Shown piece after piece: positions 1 to 11,399 of a stretch of DNA of 64,000 bases. This DNA comes from Ramazzottius varieornatus (taxonomy: Eukaryota; Tardigrada; Eutardigrada; Parachela; Ramazzottiidae). Every line of letters begins with the position of its first letter. Within the stretch, counting starts at the first letter, position 1. The position numbers and the translations under genes are program-made. The stretch lies in NCBI GenBank assembly GCA_001949185.1, contig BDGG01000006.1:1671657-1735656 (forward strand). The letters are read 5' to 3'. The notes under the pieces were generated by a model that saw only the letters and a program-made list of their open reading frames with translations, ran no database searches and was not told where the DNA came from.

Positions 1-136
1 GATACATATCCTGCAAAAATAAACATCGAAGTTGCTACCCGGAAATTGTAAAGATAGAAGCAGATAGCCGCCAGAAGTTCGCCGACGAGATCAACGGAGG
101 TCAGGTGCGGCGACGGAGCGACCAGGACCACGGATT

Positions 137-217
137 GCTGGGTTGGCCGATTAGTTGAGGCGCCAGACTTAAGATCTGGTGGGTTCACCAGCTTGAGTTC
201 GAACCTCACACTTAGCA
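137..217 (+). tRNA. tRNA-Leu (anticodon TAA)
   Basis: The sequence folds as a class II tRNA. The 7-bp acceptor stem (137-143 with 210-216) has two G-T wobbles. The anticodon arm has stem CCAGA/TCTGG and loop CTTAAGA, which reads anticodon TAA for leucine. A long variable arm (about 178-192) is typical of tRNA-Leu. The T-loop TTCGAAC lies at 198-204 on a stem with one outer mismatch, and A217 is the discriminator. The D-arm is of the GGCCGA...TTAGTTGAGGC type and there is no intron. It lies 75 bp beyond the last kinase exon seen here, on the opposite strand, so it may sit inside that gene's next intron. Confidence 0.85.
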
Positions 218-291
218 AACTTTTTGTCTTTTTCGAAACTACTAATTTTGAATTTGGATGTTCTAAGAGGATTTCCTGTTTATTTACTTAC

Positions 292-1809
292 CGGTCGCAT
301 CTTAGGATTTTTCTTGGCTTTGGTTAGCTCCTCTTCGAGATAAGTACGAACACCAACTTTGCAGTCCATGACCGACACGGAAGGATCGAAGCCGCTGAGT
401 AAATCACGCATCTCTATGAACTCTTCCTCGTTGACGATTGTTTTGCCAATCAACAGCGGCGCAAATGGCTTCAAGACGTCGTCCATCAACAACTGCAGAC
501 AATTATGTTCTTCAGGTGTAAATTTCTTGCGCACAATACCATTGTCTCCTGTCACAAAGTTTCCCTCGTGGCCAGCTAACTGCACCCACGGCATTCTTCG
601 ATCACCGCAAATAGCATAGGTACAGCGAATAAACTGTCTGATCAGCGCCCAGTGATACTGCAAAGAGATAATCACAACGTAAGATGTCGTCTCCGCTTCC
701 AACCGATAAACTTGAAATGGAAAACCGGGAATTAATCGCTTCGTGACGCAAAAGCCTTATCAGGTTCCGAGATTTCCGGACACCCACGTGTTGAATACGG
801 ACAGCGGCCACCAATTTGGTTGGTAATCGGGTAAACATTTCTCGTTTGTAACAGGCTATCGCTTCACCAGAACGAGCGCCCTACTGGTCGCCATCAAGCT
901 ACAGCTGAAACAAAGCTTGTTCAGAGTAGCCAATCAAGATTCAGCACCATATCAGCTTCAAATTTTGATTGGTCCAGTAGGCGGAACCGCTCAGCCTTCT
1001 TGATTGAACGACAACATTGTGTCCATTTGAATTATTGATTTTATTTCCGTTGAAATTTATCGGTGCTGTCGTTCTCTTACCTTTGCTCGTTGAGATCCTA
1101 CAATCTGTGGCTTTCCAGACGCAAGGGAAGACTGGCTGTGGGCAGAACAAAGACCGGGCAGGCTCAGCTCGGAGTGTCCATAGCGGAGAGATTCGGAGAA
1201 TACTTGGTGGCTGCCAGATCCATTCGAAGTGTGAGAGATGGCTAAATTCTTCAACGCCAGTAAATTCCCTCTATCATTCACCCCAACAGCTTCCGTACTA
1301 CTCCGGAGAGATTTTGAAGGAAGAAGGAGGGCTGATTTGCCGACGGAGCTTGTAGAGGAGATTTGAGGGGAGAGATTATTCGTGGAGGAGGAGACAAGTA
1401 ACTGGGTCGGTTTGTCAGGATCAGCTTCTGGAAGGTTCGGCTTGGTCATGGTAATCTCCGGAATGTTTATGAGTTCTGAGGATGCTCGAAGCTCGAGATT
1501 CTTTGGCTTGGTAGGATCAGGAGATTGAGTTTGTCTCTTGTAGCAACAGGGAAAGACATCTCTCGCCGACTGCTTGCACGAGCGCAGCCAGCTTCTCCAG
1601 TCGAGTGTCGCTGACGTTGATTTCTTCCTGGGTGGATCCCGCTCCTTGGTCCTGTTACCTACGAGATATACCACGGTGGGGTACAAAGGTAAGCTTCGTG
1701 TGCGGCAATTTTGTTCAGGAGACCAACGAAGACTTTCCGACAAAACTGGCAGTGTGAAACTAAATGCGAAAAAAAAAGTTCTTTCCCGATTTTCTGAACA
1801 TGGTTCCAT
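292..1809 (-). CDS. Inositol-trisphosphate 3-kinase (IPK family), partial: N-terminal and first catalytic exons
   Basis: This family phosphorylates Ins(1,4,5)P3 to InsP4 in the cytoplasm, ending Ca2+-releasing IP3 signals. The clear exon is 657-292. It carries the family hallmarks PWVQLAGHEGNF, a PFAPLL stretch and DCKVGVRTYLEEEL (the Asp-Cys-Lys active-site signature). It is bounded by acceptor TTTGCAG and donor GTAAGT in phase 0. Upstream, 1809-1081 is open from an ATG, rich in Ser and basic residues, and ends at donor GTAAGA also in phase 0, so it joins in frame. It is the probable low-complexity N-terminus typical of metazoan IP3 kinases, but this assignment is much weaker. The rest of the catalytic domain lies beyond the left edge of the window. 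Confidence 0.75.
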
Positions 1810-4144
1810 ATCAGACGTACAAGCACGTGACGATGTCAGTCAGTTTTACTGTATAATGTCACGTGCTCGTGTTCTCGCAGGTACCATTCAAGCTGCCTGT
1901 AAGGCCCGTGCCTGACGCGCACTTCGCCGTGCGCTCGACAATGCGCAGATGTGAGTGGCTCGTGCTTAAGTTAGCTCACCGTTTGTAGGTTCTTCCGGCA
2001 TTGTATCGCTGTCGATAACAACCCGGTTGAATACTGGCCGAGCAATAGTTCAGATTAGTATAATTCTGACTCCGAGGTGGTAAAAAATCAATCTCAGATA
2101 TAATTCGCAGTTTTGTGGTACAGGGACTCAGAGGACATGAGGAGCGCGCTCTCAGCAGTCACTGGCATAATCCATCGGAAACCTGCAACGGAAAATTTAA
2201 ACATCCAGCAGAACGACGTGATTCATGACTGTGGTAACTGGTAAGTCTATCTTTTCTGTGTTCACAGCAAAAGTTGGCAGAGGAAATAATGATTGAAGGT
2301 CTTGCAGGGCAAACGGCACGAACGACTGTAGTCTGAAGCATAACCTCTTTTTCATGGAAAGGAATACGTCTAACGTTGGCAAACAATGACGTAAGTTAAC
2401 TGCTTACTTTCCAAAGCGTTCTGTTGGTGGTAGTCCTAAATTCTATTTCAGAAATTTCCACGGTGAAAAATCCCGCCGAGGACCGACGACCCGTTTCCTT
2501 ATCGTTTCCAGATAAAAGCGGAAAATAGAACTGCTAATATAATGGGTTCGGTCAGTAGTTTCGAAAAGAAAAATATGGATTACGTCCAGAGTGTAAATTT
2601 CAGATCAGACAGGATAAATATTATGGGAAGTCGGCAAACGAGATGTGCAAGGCTGTAGTTTTAGGCGGCGCACGTCTTCAGCCGGCAACGCTGAAGACGT
2701 GCGCCATTTGAGGCAATAATATTGTACGCTTCGTTTGCTGAGTTTCGCTACTTTCCATGAAATTTCGGTGATCCAACTACTTTCAGCAGGAGTTGTAGGC
2801 GGAGGTTGGAGTTCGGAGGGAGGTTCTTTGATAATCAATCCAGTTTTTTATTCGAGGTCTAACGAATGGTGACACGGTATAGTCCAAAGATTCCACGCTG
2901 GTGTAAGCTGCAAGATGTTTTTCCGGAACTAAGCGATGGTGGTGATGAATCTTGCGGATGGCCCACTTGAGTTTAGAGACAAACTTTGTCCGTCACTCTA
3001 CGCGACAACAATTTCCTAACTGATAGCGTGGCTTCGTGAAGTACGGTACGTTACCACCTGTTGCAGCCTGCAGCAAGTGTAGACTTTCTAAAACACGGTT
3101 ACACGTCTTAAAATTCAAACTCGGAGAACAACCGTATAAAATTGCTGCCTCGGACTTTGAATCGGTTCGTGACGTCAATGCAGCCAGCGGAACCGGTTGT
3201 AAAAGCCTAAGGTGGAGCAAATGTCAACGTTATTCTCACGAGTGCCGCATTCCACATCAGCGCGATAAGCTTATAAATACGAGTAAGTCAGTCTTTTCTT
3301 CTTTCGAATGAACGAAGGTCTCGCCGGTGAGACGTTTTATTGCTTCCCAGAGAGATCGAAGAACCGGACAAGATCTGCGTCAGTCCACGGAGTTTCGTCG
3401 GTTCGTAAGTTCGTATCTGCATCAGTATTTCCCCAGCGTAAGAACAGTAATCATATCCCAATTATATTATGTTCATGAAACTACAGGTGTAGTTTGGACC
3501 CGGAAAACAAAGCTTAACCCCACCAGTTTGTACAAGACTATCGATGAGTCTAATATTAGTAACGCTAAGTTCTCGTGATTGTACGCTGTGCGCGAGCCAT
3601 TGAGAATGAACATAACAGTTTTGCCGCGATTAGACGATAGCGGTGAAAAACGTGAAGGAAGTGCCTGGTGTCGTACCTTCCATTGACGTCACAAAATACA
3701 TAAACCTGTTTGAATTTGCACACATCGGCAGTAATGTTACAACCGAGGAACTTCTACCATGTCGAACACACTTACACATCACAATGCCAACTTGGCGCAA
3801 TTTTCAGACGCCATTCCTTCCATCGGAACGAGGCTGCGCGGAATATTTGCCGGTGAAGTTTGACGTCTAATACTGCATACTTCACAAACCGTGGTTCGCT
3901 CTTTCTGCTATATTTTTAACAAAAGATGACAAATCACGGTGCGCTACTTGAACACTTATAGCTGTTTCCATACTTTTTGGATTTGCTAGGGTTAAAAGCT
4001 GAATGTTACAGTAATCAGTTTATGATACGCAGTTTACAAAACTTTACAGTCGATTCCCGAACATTTTGACCAGCGATCGTTATCCTGTAAACTGGGCTGC
4101 CGATACCCAAATTTGAAGAGAAAACGGATGCATGGAGGCTTGTT
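1810..4144. other. Intergenic, no gene recognised
   Basis: Only short open frames without recognisable domains are seen here. The one structured element is a palindromic hairpin repeat at 2663-2709. Confidence 0.5.
2663..2709. repeat. 47-bp hairpin repeat, copy 1
   Basis: This copy has a perfect 15-bp stem (2667-2681 with 2691-2705) and a 9-nt loop. The core GGCGCAC...GTGCGCC is shared with about 24 other copies in the window. It is one of the few clearly intergenic copies and has the most perfect stem. Confidence 0.85.
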
Positions 4145-5681
4145 TCATGGTTTCGGTCTGAGCATGGCCTTCACGACTTCTTTGGTCAGACCCAAATTTT
4201 CACTCTGGAGAACAGCATCGAGCTTTCAGAAACTCAGGGCTGTTTCGGTGTCCGTCGCCAAAAACTCGGGAGCAGCTCTCCTCCGTAAGGGTGCGGAGAA
4301 CTTGGCAGCTGGGAGCAGTCTGTTTGCCACCTTGTGCGAAGTCAGTTTTATACTTAAAGCAGTCTCAGTTCGAGAAGCCCATACATCTCTGCGGCTTCCA
4401 GGAGACCTTCCGCGTGCTTCTGGAGTCCGTCGAGACAACCATAATACATATTCTCCAGCATAGCGGTTATCACATCGGATGTAATATCCGGCATCGCGCA
4501 GCGTCCTGGAAGAAAAACAGCCATTGGAGCTCGTTACAATAAGGCGAATGCTATTTTGCCCACCCTTCTGACTCAAAATAGCTATCTGGCTGTTTTGCCC
4601 ACCCTTTGGGGCAAAATAGTATTCGGCTATTCTGCCAAACCTGGTGAAAATAGCTAGTCTCTGTTATGCCCCCTCCCCCTTTATTAATCATTGTTTCTCG
4701 CAAATCGACCGTTTGAAGGCCGATGTTTGGAACTTGGGGGTTGCGGATACGTGCAATGAAAGGAGAAACAGGCCGCGTCGGTCCTGACGTCGACGACGGC
4801 AGACCTGGCCTTAAGGGGGACATCCGCTTGAACGGCCCGCATCCTAGCCGTCTGAACGTTCTCAACTCGGTCGCCCACCAGCTAGCCGTCAACAGCAACA
4901 GCAGACATCCCTGCTCCGCAGAAAACAGGCAGCGTGGTCCCAAGGGCACAGAGACGGGCTAGAGGTCGTCCCAGCGGACGCGCCGGCGGCAGAATCTGTC
5001 GTGGAGGTCGCAGCGGTAGCACACACAAAGGACATGGTGGACACTGGGAACATGGCAGCGGTAGTCGCGGTGAACAAGGCGATTTCATGGTGGGTATAGA
5101 AGGGCCGCGGTAGGCGAAAAGGACCCTTACTCTGTACACGATGGGTACAACATTTAGCGCAGGAAGATATCCCTCGAGGGAACCCGTGAATGCAGCCAAG
5201 ACCATGGACCTGCTCGGCGTTCCCCTAAAACTTTGGGAACGCCCGCACCTACTGTAATTTGTAGACAAGTCAAAACTTGGCGTAATGGACGGGGGGATAG
5301 ACGCTAGCTATTCGGACCGGAAAGGGGAGGGCTAAATAGTCTACTGTTATTTTGCCCGGGAGGGGCAAAATAGCCGGACACTATTTTGCCCGGGAGGGGC
5401 AAAATAGCCGGACACTATTTTGCGCAGGGTGGGCAAAATAGCCACTCCGTTACAATAATGCTGTTGCATCCACAAGCCTGAGACCTTCACTCACGCGTGA
5501 CTGCAGTGTCATCAACGTACCTTCTGCACTTTCCTTCATCTGTGAGAACGACGTTTGTCGAAAACCGGGCGAGCTACTGTGCAAGATACTCTTTCCCCTC
5601 GGAGGATACCAATACGAAGTCGGCACTAACTTCTGAGTCACACACCACGTGATACTTTTCTCGCAGCGACTCCAGCTCCGA
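4145..5681 (-). pseudogene. BTB/POZ-domain pseudogene (SPOP-like BTB plus BACK), interrupted by a transposon
   Basis: Exon a (about 5681-5521) reads ESLREKYHV, then SADFVLVSSEGKEYLAQ, the start of a BTB domain. It then hits a stop and shifts frame to SPGFRQTSFSQMKESAE. A GTACGT donor at 5520 and a TTTTTCTTCCAG acceptor before 4505 bound an intron. Splicing restores MKESAEG followed by DITSDVITAMLENMYYG and LLEAAEMYGLLELR, classic BTB strands and helices. A second frameshift leads into LTSHKVANRLLPAAKF and a third into KLDAVLQSENLGLTKE, matching the BACK-like tail of SPOP-type proteins. With at least three disruptions it cannot make the full protein. BTB proteins of this kind are CUL3 ubiquitin-ligase adaptors. 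The intron contains the 905-bp element at 4543-5447. No MATH domain was found upstream. Confidence 0.75.
4543..5447. mobile_element. Non-autonomous DNA transposon with long terminal inverted repeats (MULE-like)
   Basis: Inverted ends built from subrepeats of the form GCTATTTTGCCC...GGGCAAAATAG occupy about 4551-4665 and 5335-5443. An 11-bp direct repeat CGTTACAATAA sits immediately outside both ends (4532-4542 and 5448-5458), which is best read as a target-site duplication. Long subrepeated termini with a 9-11-bp duplication fit Mutator-like elements, but that class is an inference. The interior (about 4700-5270) is GC-rich and encodes no recognisable transposase. It sits inside an intron of the BTB pseudogene. 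A diverged relative of the interior appears at about 61.4-61.9 kb. Confidence 0.75.
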
Positions 5682-5805
5682 CTTCCGTTTTTATTCCTGC
5701 TGTTTCTTGAATGATTTTCTTGATGTCTGTATGTTATAGGTTGCTGTCCTTATCGTGATCTCGGTCATCTCTGTGTTGTTGTGGAATTCCAATTTATCAT
5801 GCAAA

Positions 5806-6228
5806 ATGTTTTGTGGTGTCTGCGGTTACTACTATAAGAGGAAAGGCATGGAGCGGAGGTCGCTGTTTCCTGTTCCGGTTGATGCTGACGTACGTTCGAA
5901 ATGGATCGACAGATGCGAAGTTTGCAGTAATGTCGAATGTTCTCTCCTATGTTCCGCGCACTTTGACGAAAGAGATATTCTCAAGAGCAGAGTAGAAAAT
6001 CAGTTGGTACGTGGTGCTTTGGTAAAGTTGCAAGGTATACGTTACTGGATGAGAATGTGCGACGGAAAAAGTTACAAAACGAGGTATAATCAAAAAAAAA
6101 GAAAACAGGGTGATAAAATCTCTCGCGCGCGGGAATCAAAGCAAGAGAAGTTGCAAAGGATAACGATTTCGGCCCGGATCATAAAGCTCGACTGTACTTT
6201 GAGTGGGTCCATGCGACTGTTGTTTTGA
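5806..6228 (+). CDS. THAP-type zinc-finger protein (short, possibly a first exon or remnant)
   Basis: The 140-residue reading frame begins MFCGVCGYYY. It shows the C2CH pattern of the THAP DNA-binding domain: Cys3 and Cys6, then a SLFPVP turn and the conserved Trp33, then Cys49-x2-His52 followed by Phe. A GALVKL stretch sits where the family has its AVPT-like box. The tail after residue 80 is basic (QKKRKQGDK). An in-frame ATG 51 bases upstream (5755) would add an unrelated hydrophobic leader, so the ATG next to the first zinc ligand is preferred. THAP domains occur in transcription regulators and in P-element-type transposases. With no transposase domain nearby the role is open, and the frame could be a spliced first exon or a domesticated remnant. 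Confidence 0.55.
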   Translation: MFCGVCGYYYKRKGMERRSLFPVPVDADVRSKWIDRCEVCSNVECSLLCSAHFDERDILKSRVENQLVRGALVKLQGIRYWMRMCDGKSYKTRYNQKKRKQGDKISRARESKQEKLQRITISARIIKLDCTLSGSMRLLF

Positions 6229-6886
6229 GTTGAGTGTGTTGAAGAAGCTCGTTCCGCTGACTGCGGGTCTCATGATTGTTTGGGTTAGGACAAGGTGGTG
6301 TGTACAAAAGGTCGGAAGGTTACGTCTGCTAGTGTAGAATATTTTGTTCCTGGTTTCCTTCCTCCCGTCTTATTTAGTCCTTCTTCCGTCAATGTGTCAG
6401 TCTATCGGGGCTTGCTCTACGCGGGTAGAGTGCTCCGAAGGATATGGCATCTGCCGCATGTGTGGCGAACGCCACAAATTTACGAGCCATCTTTTGAGAA
6501 CGAACCATTCGTTTGGCTCATGGAACCGTTCAAACGAAACGAAAAGAAAGATCATTAAGAACTGATGTTGTCGAGTGGACGAAGAAACTCGGCTGAAGTT
6601 TTCTAGAGAAGCCTCAATTTCGTCTTTTCGGCCACTTGCAGCCATGGTGCTTTCTCAGACACTCTGCGTCACGATTATGCCCCGCCCGACCAAAAACGCG
6701 CAGTATCACCAGCGCGTACATGCTGCGCCTGTGTGCACCACCCATTGTCGTTCTGTTTCTTTTGGCAGGCCGTTCGAGACATGGACCTGAAAGCTGTCTG
6801 ATTATCCTTTGGGAAATCGGTCAAGATACGGAAATTCTGGCGCAGTACTTAGTAATTCTGACAAGCAGTACAGTAAGCTGAATGTT

Positions 6887-9062
6887 TTAGTTGGAAAGAA
6901 TAGTTGACAAGATCCATTCGGTGGCGGTAGCAACTCGGGCATACACTCCGGGGTAGCGGGCCTGAGCGCAACCACTGCGACAGAAATATACATGGTTAGT
7001 CTAGGCGACAGTTGACGAACATTGATGATGACAACGACGCGTAAGATAACTTACCGTCCCCAAGAGACGACACCGCACAATTTCCAGCTTCCCTCAGCGT
7101 TCTTCTGGACCAATGGGCCACCAGAGTCTCCTTGGCAGCTGTCCTTACCAGGGCGGGCACCGCAAATCATATCGCCACTGACGGAGCCAGGGTAAGCCGT
7201 CGAGCAGTTAGCTTGCGGGATAACATCGACGTAGACCTGACGGAGGGTGGAGACGCGAGCATCCTGGTTGTAATTCGGATCGTCGTCCTTGGCCAAGAGA
7301 CCGGCTTCGGCATCCTTGATGTTTTTGACGAATTCGTCAAAGTTGTCGATCTGATCTCCCATACGGGCAGGGTTGGTCGTTCCTGTAAATGTGGAAATGT
7401 TTCGCTTCCGTGGTGGACATGCAGTCTCGTCTGTAACGTGACTGACGGGTATGTACTTACCCCAGCCGCTGACCATGGCAGCAGTTCCCGCTGCGCAGTC
7501 ATCGTCATCTGCCAGGCAGATAGCGCCAACGTGAGCACCGAAGTCGAAGATCTAAAACGACCACAACCGAGGCATAAAAGCAATCTAGCTGAGTAATGGC
7601 ATTGGTATGACATAGGAAGAAGTACGTACACCGTTGATTTTCAAAAGGCAAAAATCGTTGGAATAGGTTTTTGGTCGTTGGTAGCTAGGGTGGACGAACA
7701 GCTTCTCCAAACTGTACGTCTTGGCGTAAGGCTCGTTGGTGGCGCTCCAGACGTGGGCTCCGACGCGGACTCTGTAGTTGGCTGTAGTGGGGGCATAAGC
7801 CTTGCAACAATGGGCAGCTGTCATCACCCATTGACTGTTGATCTGCAAGTAACGGCCAAAGTCACATTTCTGTGTACAGCTAATTGCCAAAGTCAAAAAG
7901 GCTATCTTCCAGTTACGGCCAGTCACGGGAATTCTTGAGCTGACTTATACAACGTCATAGATAATGTTTTAGATGACAGGATTCCGTGATGTCTGTTACT
8001 TCAAGCAATGCTGTATCTCAGCATATCCACATCCTGTTTAATGATCACTTACGATGGAACCTCCGCAAAGCTGTGAACCGGATGACGTCAACATGGCAAC
8101 CTGCCAAGGCAGCGAGTGAGGTTCGGCTTCCACACCACCAACGATACGGTTTCCAGCTCCCATGGCCCGGGCGGCAACGAGGCTGCGGAAAGCTCGTGCA
8201 GTCTTGTCTTCCTTGGGTGGGATAGTGGTGGTACCACACTCGCCAGAGCAACCTGGACCTTCGTCCGAGGCATCAGGACAGTCTTCGGTTTCTGCAAAAG
8301 ACAACGGAAGAATGAAGGCATTCATCAGCCCAGCATATTGCTGGTCACGACAAGGTCTGACAGGACAACGAAATCACAATTAACGACTCAACGTTAGCGA
8401 CATACCATCGCAGTACTGGTCAGGGCGGATGCAGACAGAGTCGCTTCCGGGGCACAGGCTGGCGCCAGGGTCGCAAGCGGGATCTGTAATGCAGAGCTTC
8501 AGCACGTTAAGCGCCGTCTCTTCGCTTTCCGGTCTGGCTGCAACGAGTATAGTATACCTGAGAAGCTAAGGTTGAATCCCGGTTTGGTGATGGCAGAGTC
8601 AGAGCGGAATACAAATTTCTGCAAGCGCAGGGGATATCAACTTATGGCGTTATGTATCTGACGGTAATAACCATTCGAGAGAGGCCTGGGCAAAAGGTCA
8701 CGTACCACTAGGGTGCTGCTGGCGACCAGACGCTGAGGACCAGTTTCGCCGCAAAACTTGCCCAGTTGAACTTCCTTCCCATCGGAGTTGACCTGAATGA
8801 AAGTGACGTAGTCGTAACCGCAGCCTCGACCCTCCAAGGAGAAAGCAATGGAATTGATCTCAATAGCCAACTTGGCAGAGTTGGGGGAGTGGACGTTCCA
8901 TTGGCAAAAGGCGTTGTTGGGGTAGTCGCCGTTCCCAAAGTTGGGCGACTGGACGTAGGCCTTGCCTCCTGCAGGGACCTCGACGTTCATGGCTCCGTTG
9001 GGTATGCACTGGGCACTGGCACAAGCCACCAGGGCCGCCAAGCACAGTAGTGCCTGCAGCAT
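6887..9062 (-). CDS. Secreted CUB-LDLa-trypsin serine protease, complete (8 exons, 484 aa)
   Basis: Exons are 9062-8706, 8618-8558, 8483-8406, 8291-8053, 7842-7630, 7551-7461, 7382-7055 and 6974-6887. All have GT-AG borders and the phases join to 1455 nt. Residues 1-17 are a signal peptide (cut after ACASA). A CUB domain spans about 19-139 and an LDL-receptor class A module about 140-182 (ends [11 protein letters not shown]). A linker follows, then activation site R214-IVGG and an S1 chymotrypsin-fold domain. The catalytic triad is His256 (TAAHC), Asp308 (SNDFCLL) and Ser433 (GDSGGP). Asp427 in [10 protein letters not shown] is the S1-pocket Asp, predicting cleavage after Arg or Lys. The CUB and LDLa modules suggest extracellular targeting, as in digestive or developmental proteases. 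A TATA-like box lies about 85 bp upstream of the start codon. Expression and substrates cannot be read from sequence. Confidence 0.93.
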
Positions 9063-9144
9063 TTTTCCTAGTACGGTAGAACTTCAACTGAGAAAAACGA
9101 AAGACGGAGGACGGATTGTGAGGGTATGTGGAAAGGACCTCGGG

Positions 9145-9151
9145 TATTATA
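9145..9151 (-). promoter_or_regulatory. TATA-like box of the serine protease gene
   Basis: TATAATA on the minus strand lies about 85 bp upstream of the protease ATG at 9062, which would leave a 5' leader of roughly 50-60 nt. The assignment rests on motif and spacing only. Confidence 0.4.
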
Positions 9152-10253
9152 GGGGCGAAATGTTAGCTCTAAGGGTAGCTTATCCTGACGCCTGACGCCG
9201 CCAAAGGGTATCTTCTTATCGTTTGTGTTACGCTCGTAATCGTGACAGTGGTGCGGCGCGCAGCCTGGTTCTTGGTGGATATGAGCTGTTGTCCTATTGT
9301 TTGGCACTGGAAAGCGGGGAAAGTCTTGTGTGATAAGGAAAGATGTGCTTGTGTAATTTATGAAGGTAGAGTCATACGAATTGAGCAGATAGAGTGAATC
9401 AAGAGTTTCGGGTGGAGATATGAATTGAGAAATTCCGCCTGGATTGCTCGTTTCAAACCTCGCAATTGATAGTACGCCACGATGTTCTACAAAAACGAAG
9501 AATCGTACAGGTTTACGTCAATGACGTCAAAGTCACCTCAAAGACACGAAAACGTACACGACAATTAGCTCTTCGAGACGACAGATCAGACTCTTGGGGG
9601 GAAAAGGTTTGCCAACTTTTCTGGCGGCGTCCATGTCGAACACTCCTAGGCAGGTGGCTAAGCTTAGATGGCCTTTTCTTGAGCCCTTCTTAAGGGAATG
9701 AAGACTACAGTGTGATCCGGATAAGCGACGTGCGACCCTACTCAGAGTCGAAGCTCTCAGATCCACGCGTGATCAAAGTCATCAAACGGTACGGGCAGCG
9801 GTTCCTGATGAATTTTCAAAACCAAATTAGGAAAGGTAAGCTGGATTGACGTCATCATTTTTCTGCCCAAGCAGGAAAAAAGCTGGATTCTTCTGTTTCA
9901 GTCGACGCAGTTCGATAGTGCCTGATTGGTCAGGCCAGTGGTGTGCACAGGAATTCGGTCGACGAAGGGATTTTTTGCCACCCTGGTGCACAGGAATTTG
10001 GTCGACATGCCGTCTCAGACGGCATTTGGTTGGTCCGTTGTATCAATATATCTTGTATCGGTTTACTTGTTCATGCTGATTGTGTCGAACATCCCAATCC
10101 AGTCGGAGATTTCTAATCGGAAAAGACGGATCGGTAACAACAGGGCACCTACAAGCAAAGGGTTACTGGATTATGAAATCTTTTCCGAAATCGTTCCTGC
10201 AGCTGGGTACGCCGTACGCGCAGTTACGCTTATTTTGGCGATTCATTTTTCTT
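9152..10253. other. Intergenic, no gene recognised
   Basis: No coding region is supported here. The stretch holds a duplicated 21-bp motif (9943-9963 and 9986-10006) followed directly by a 19-bp palindrome at 10007-10025. Confidence 0.4.
9943..10025. repeat. 21-bp direct repeat pair plus adjacent short palindrome
   Basis: GTGCACAGGAATTCGGTCGA recurs 43 bp further on with a single T-for-C change. The second copy abuts ATGCCGTCT-C-AGACGGCAT at 10007-10025, a perfect 9-bp inverted repeat. The function is unknown. Confidence 0.6.
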
Positions 10254-10303
10254 AAGGGAGTGTTGTGGACGCTTTGTTGTGCAAGCGTCCACAACACTCC
10301 CTT
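10254..10303. repeat. Perfect 21-bp-stem hairpin
   Basis: The arms at 10254-10274 and 10283-10303 are exact reverse complements separated by an 8-nt loop (TGTTGTGC). The left arm starts AAGGGAGTGTTGTGG. The arms are unrelated to the 47-bp repeat family. It lies about 170 bp upstream of the first supported exon of the next gene. Confidence 0.8.
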
Positions 10304-10355
10304 CATTTTAGATTGAGCTGGACGTCAGCGACTGAATTCCTCCGGATCATGTTCC

Positions 10356-10402
10356 AATCGGCGCGCGCTCTTAGCTAATCGCAACGTAACCGTGCGCCAC
10401 TT
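10356..10402. repeat. 47-bp hairpin repeat, diverged copy 2
   Basis: The right arm GTGCGCCACTT is intact. The left arm is AATCGGCGCGC, several changes from consensus, and the total length of 47 bp is kept. It lies 69 bp upstream of an exon acceptor, so it may be intronic. Confidence 0.55.
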
Positions 10403-10471
10403 CGGATGACGATCCGGATTGAATTATTCGTCGATGCCCTAAATTTTAAATTTGCGGATTTGTTTTTACAG

Positions 10472-11399
10472 ACATCACCATATTCTTCGTGACAAGCACA
10501 CCGTTCGCCTTCTGCCTGACGCATGTCATGACGGACTGGTCAAAGTTTTATGATCAACTCACCGTGCCGCTGCCATCGCTTTCACTTGGCTACAAATTTG
10601 TCCTAAAGTACGGCCAACCTGTGAGTCTGCCGGCTGGTGAGGTCGGCTTCTTACGATTACCTACACCGTCTGTGCAGTCTTGGTGTCCTTTCCACTAGCC
10701 TTCAAGCTCGGGTCCTTGCTCCTGGCTACGGCCATTATCCAGAGGTACCTCCGACTACAGTTCCAGGAACTGTCTGTCGAACCATTTGAGTTACTGCTGC
10801 AAGGCTTGAACAATACCACCGCAACCTCGTCTGGTGATGTTGTCACGTCGAGTTTGATTGCATCAACTGTTCCGGACAGCTCCACCTGGGAGAAAGCGTG
10901 GAATGTCTTCATCAAGACCTATGGTCCCTACGTTGATTACTGCATGGTCTTGTGCGGGCTGTCTGAACTGATGACTTTGGGATATAGAACGTGGAAAAAA
11001 GGATGCGAAATTCCAGCTTACAGGGCACCAAACATGGCCACCAAAGCGCGAGTCATCCATGCTATTGCTATTTGTTTGAACGCCATGGACTGGTACGAAG
11101 TAGCCACGTCAACCGACACCGGTGGCGCGTCGATTACTAGTGATTTAGAAGCTTTTGATGGAGGATCGTTCGTGAACCTTCGTATGATTGGTGAGTCGTA
11201 CGCTGAAAAAGCACCGTATATATTTTGTATAAGTTTGCCAACACAGCAATAGGAGCTTTTAGAACGTCATTTTTTTACAGAAGTCATACTTTTCCTTTCC
11301 TGTGTTGGAGCGTCATCGATGCGGAAGAACCTACTGGCGGGACGTGGGACTTACAACAAGCTCATGCGCAAATTTCAGAAAGGGGCTTCAGCAACCTGA
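10472..11399 (+). CDS. Unrecognised multi-pass membrane protein, 3' part (3 exons seen)
   Basis: Three exons join in phase: 10472-10636 (acceptor TTTTTACAG, donor GTGAGG), 10678-11190 (donor GTGAGT) and 11281-11399 (acceptor TTTTTTACAG, stop TGA). The first intron is only 41 nt and uses the second of two possible donors, because the nearer one (10621) would break the frame. The product has hydrophobic stretches around ITIFFVTSTPFAFCLTHVM, VLVSFPLAFKLGSLLLATAI, YVDYCMVLCGLSELMTLGY and VILFLSCVGASS. A polar loop between the second and third holds an NNTT glycosylation sequon. The first exon and start codon were not located. No family is recognised. Confidence 0.5.

Noticed and set aside
10254-10303. 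A microRNA precursor
   Set aside because: Stem and loop total about 50 nt with perfect pairing, shorter and more perfect than usual animal precursors. There is no flanking stem extension and no conservation evidence. It is kept only as a hairpin.
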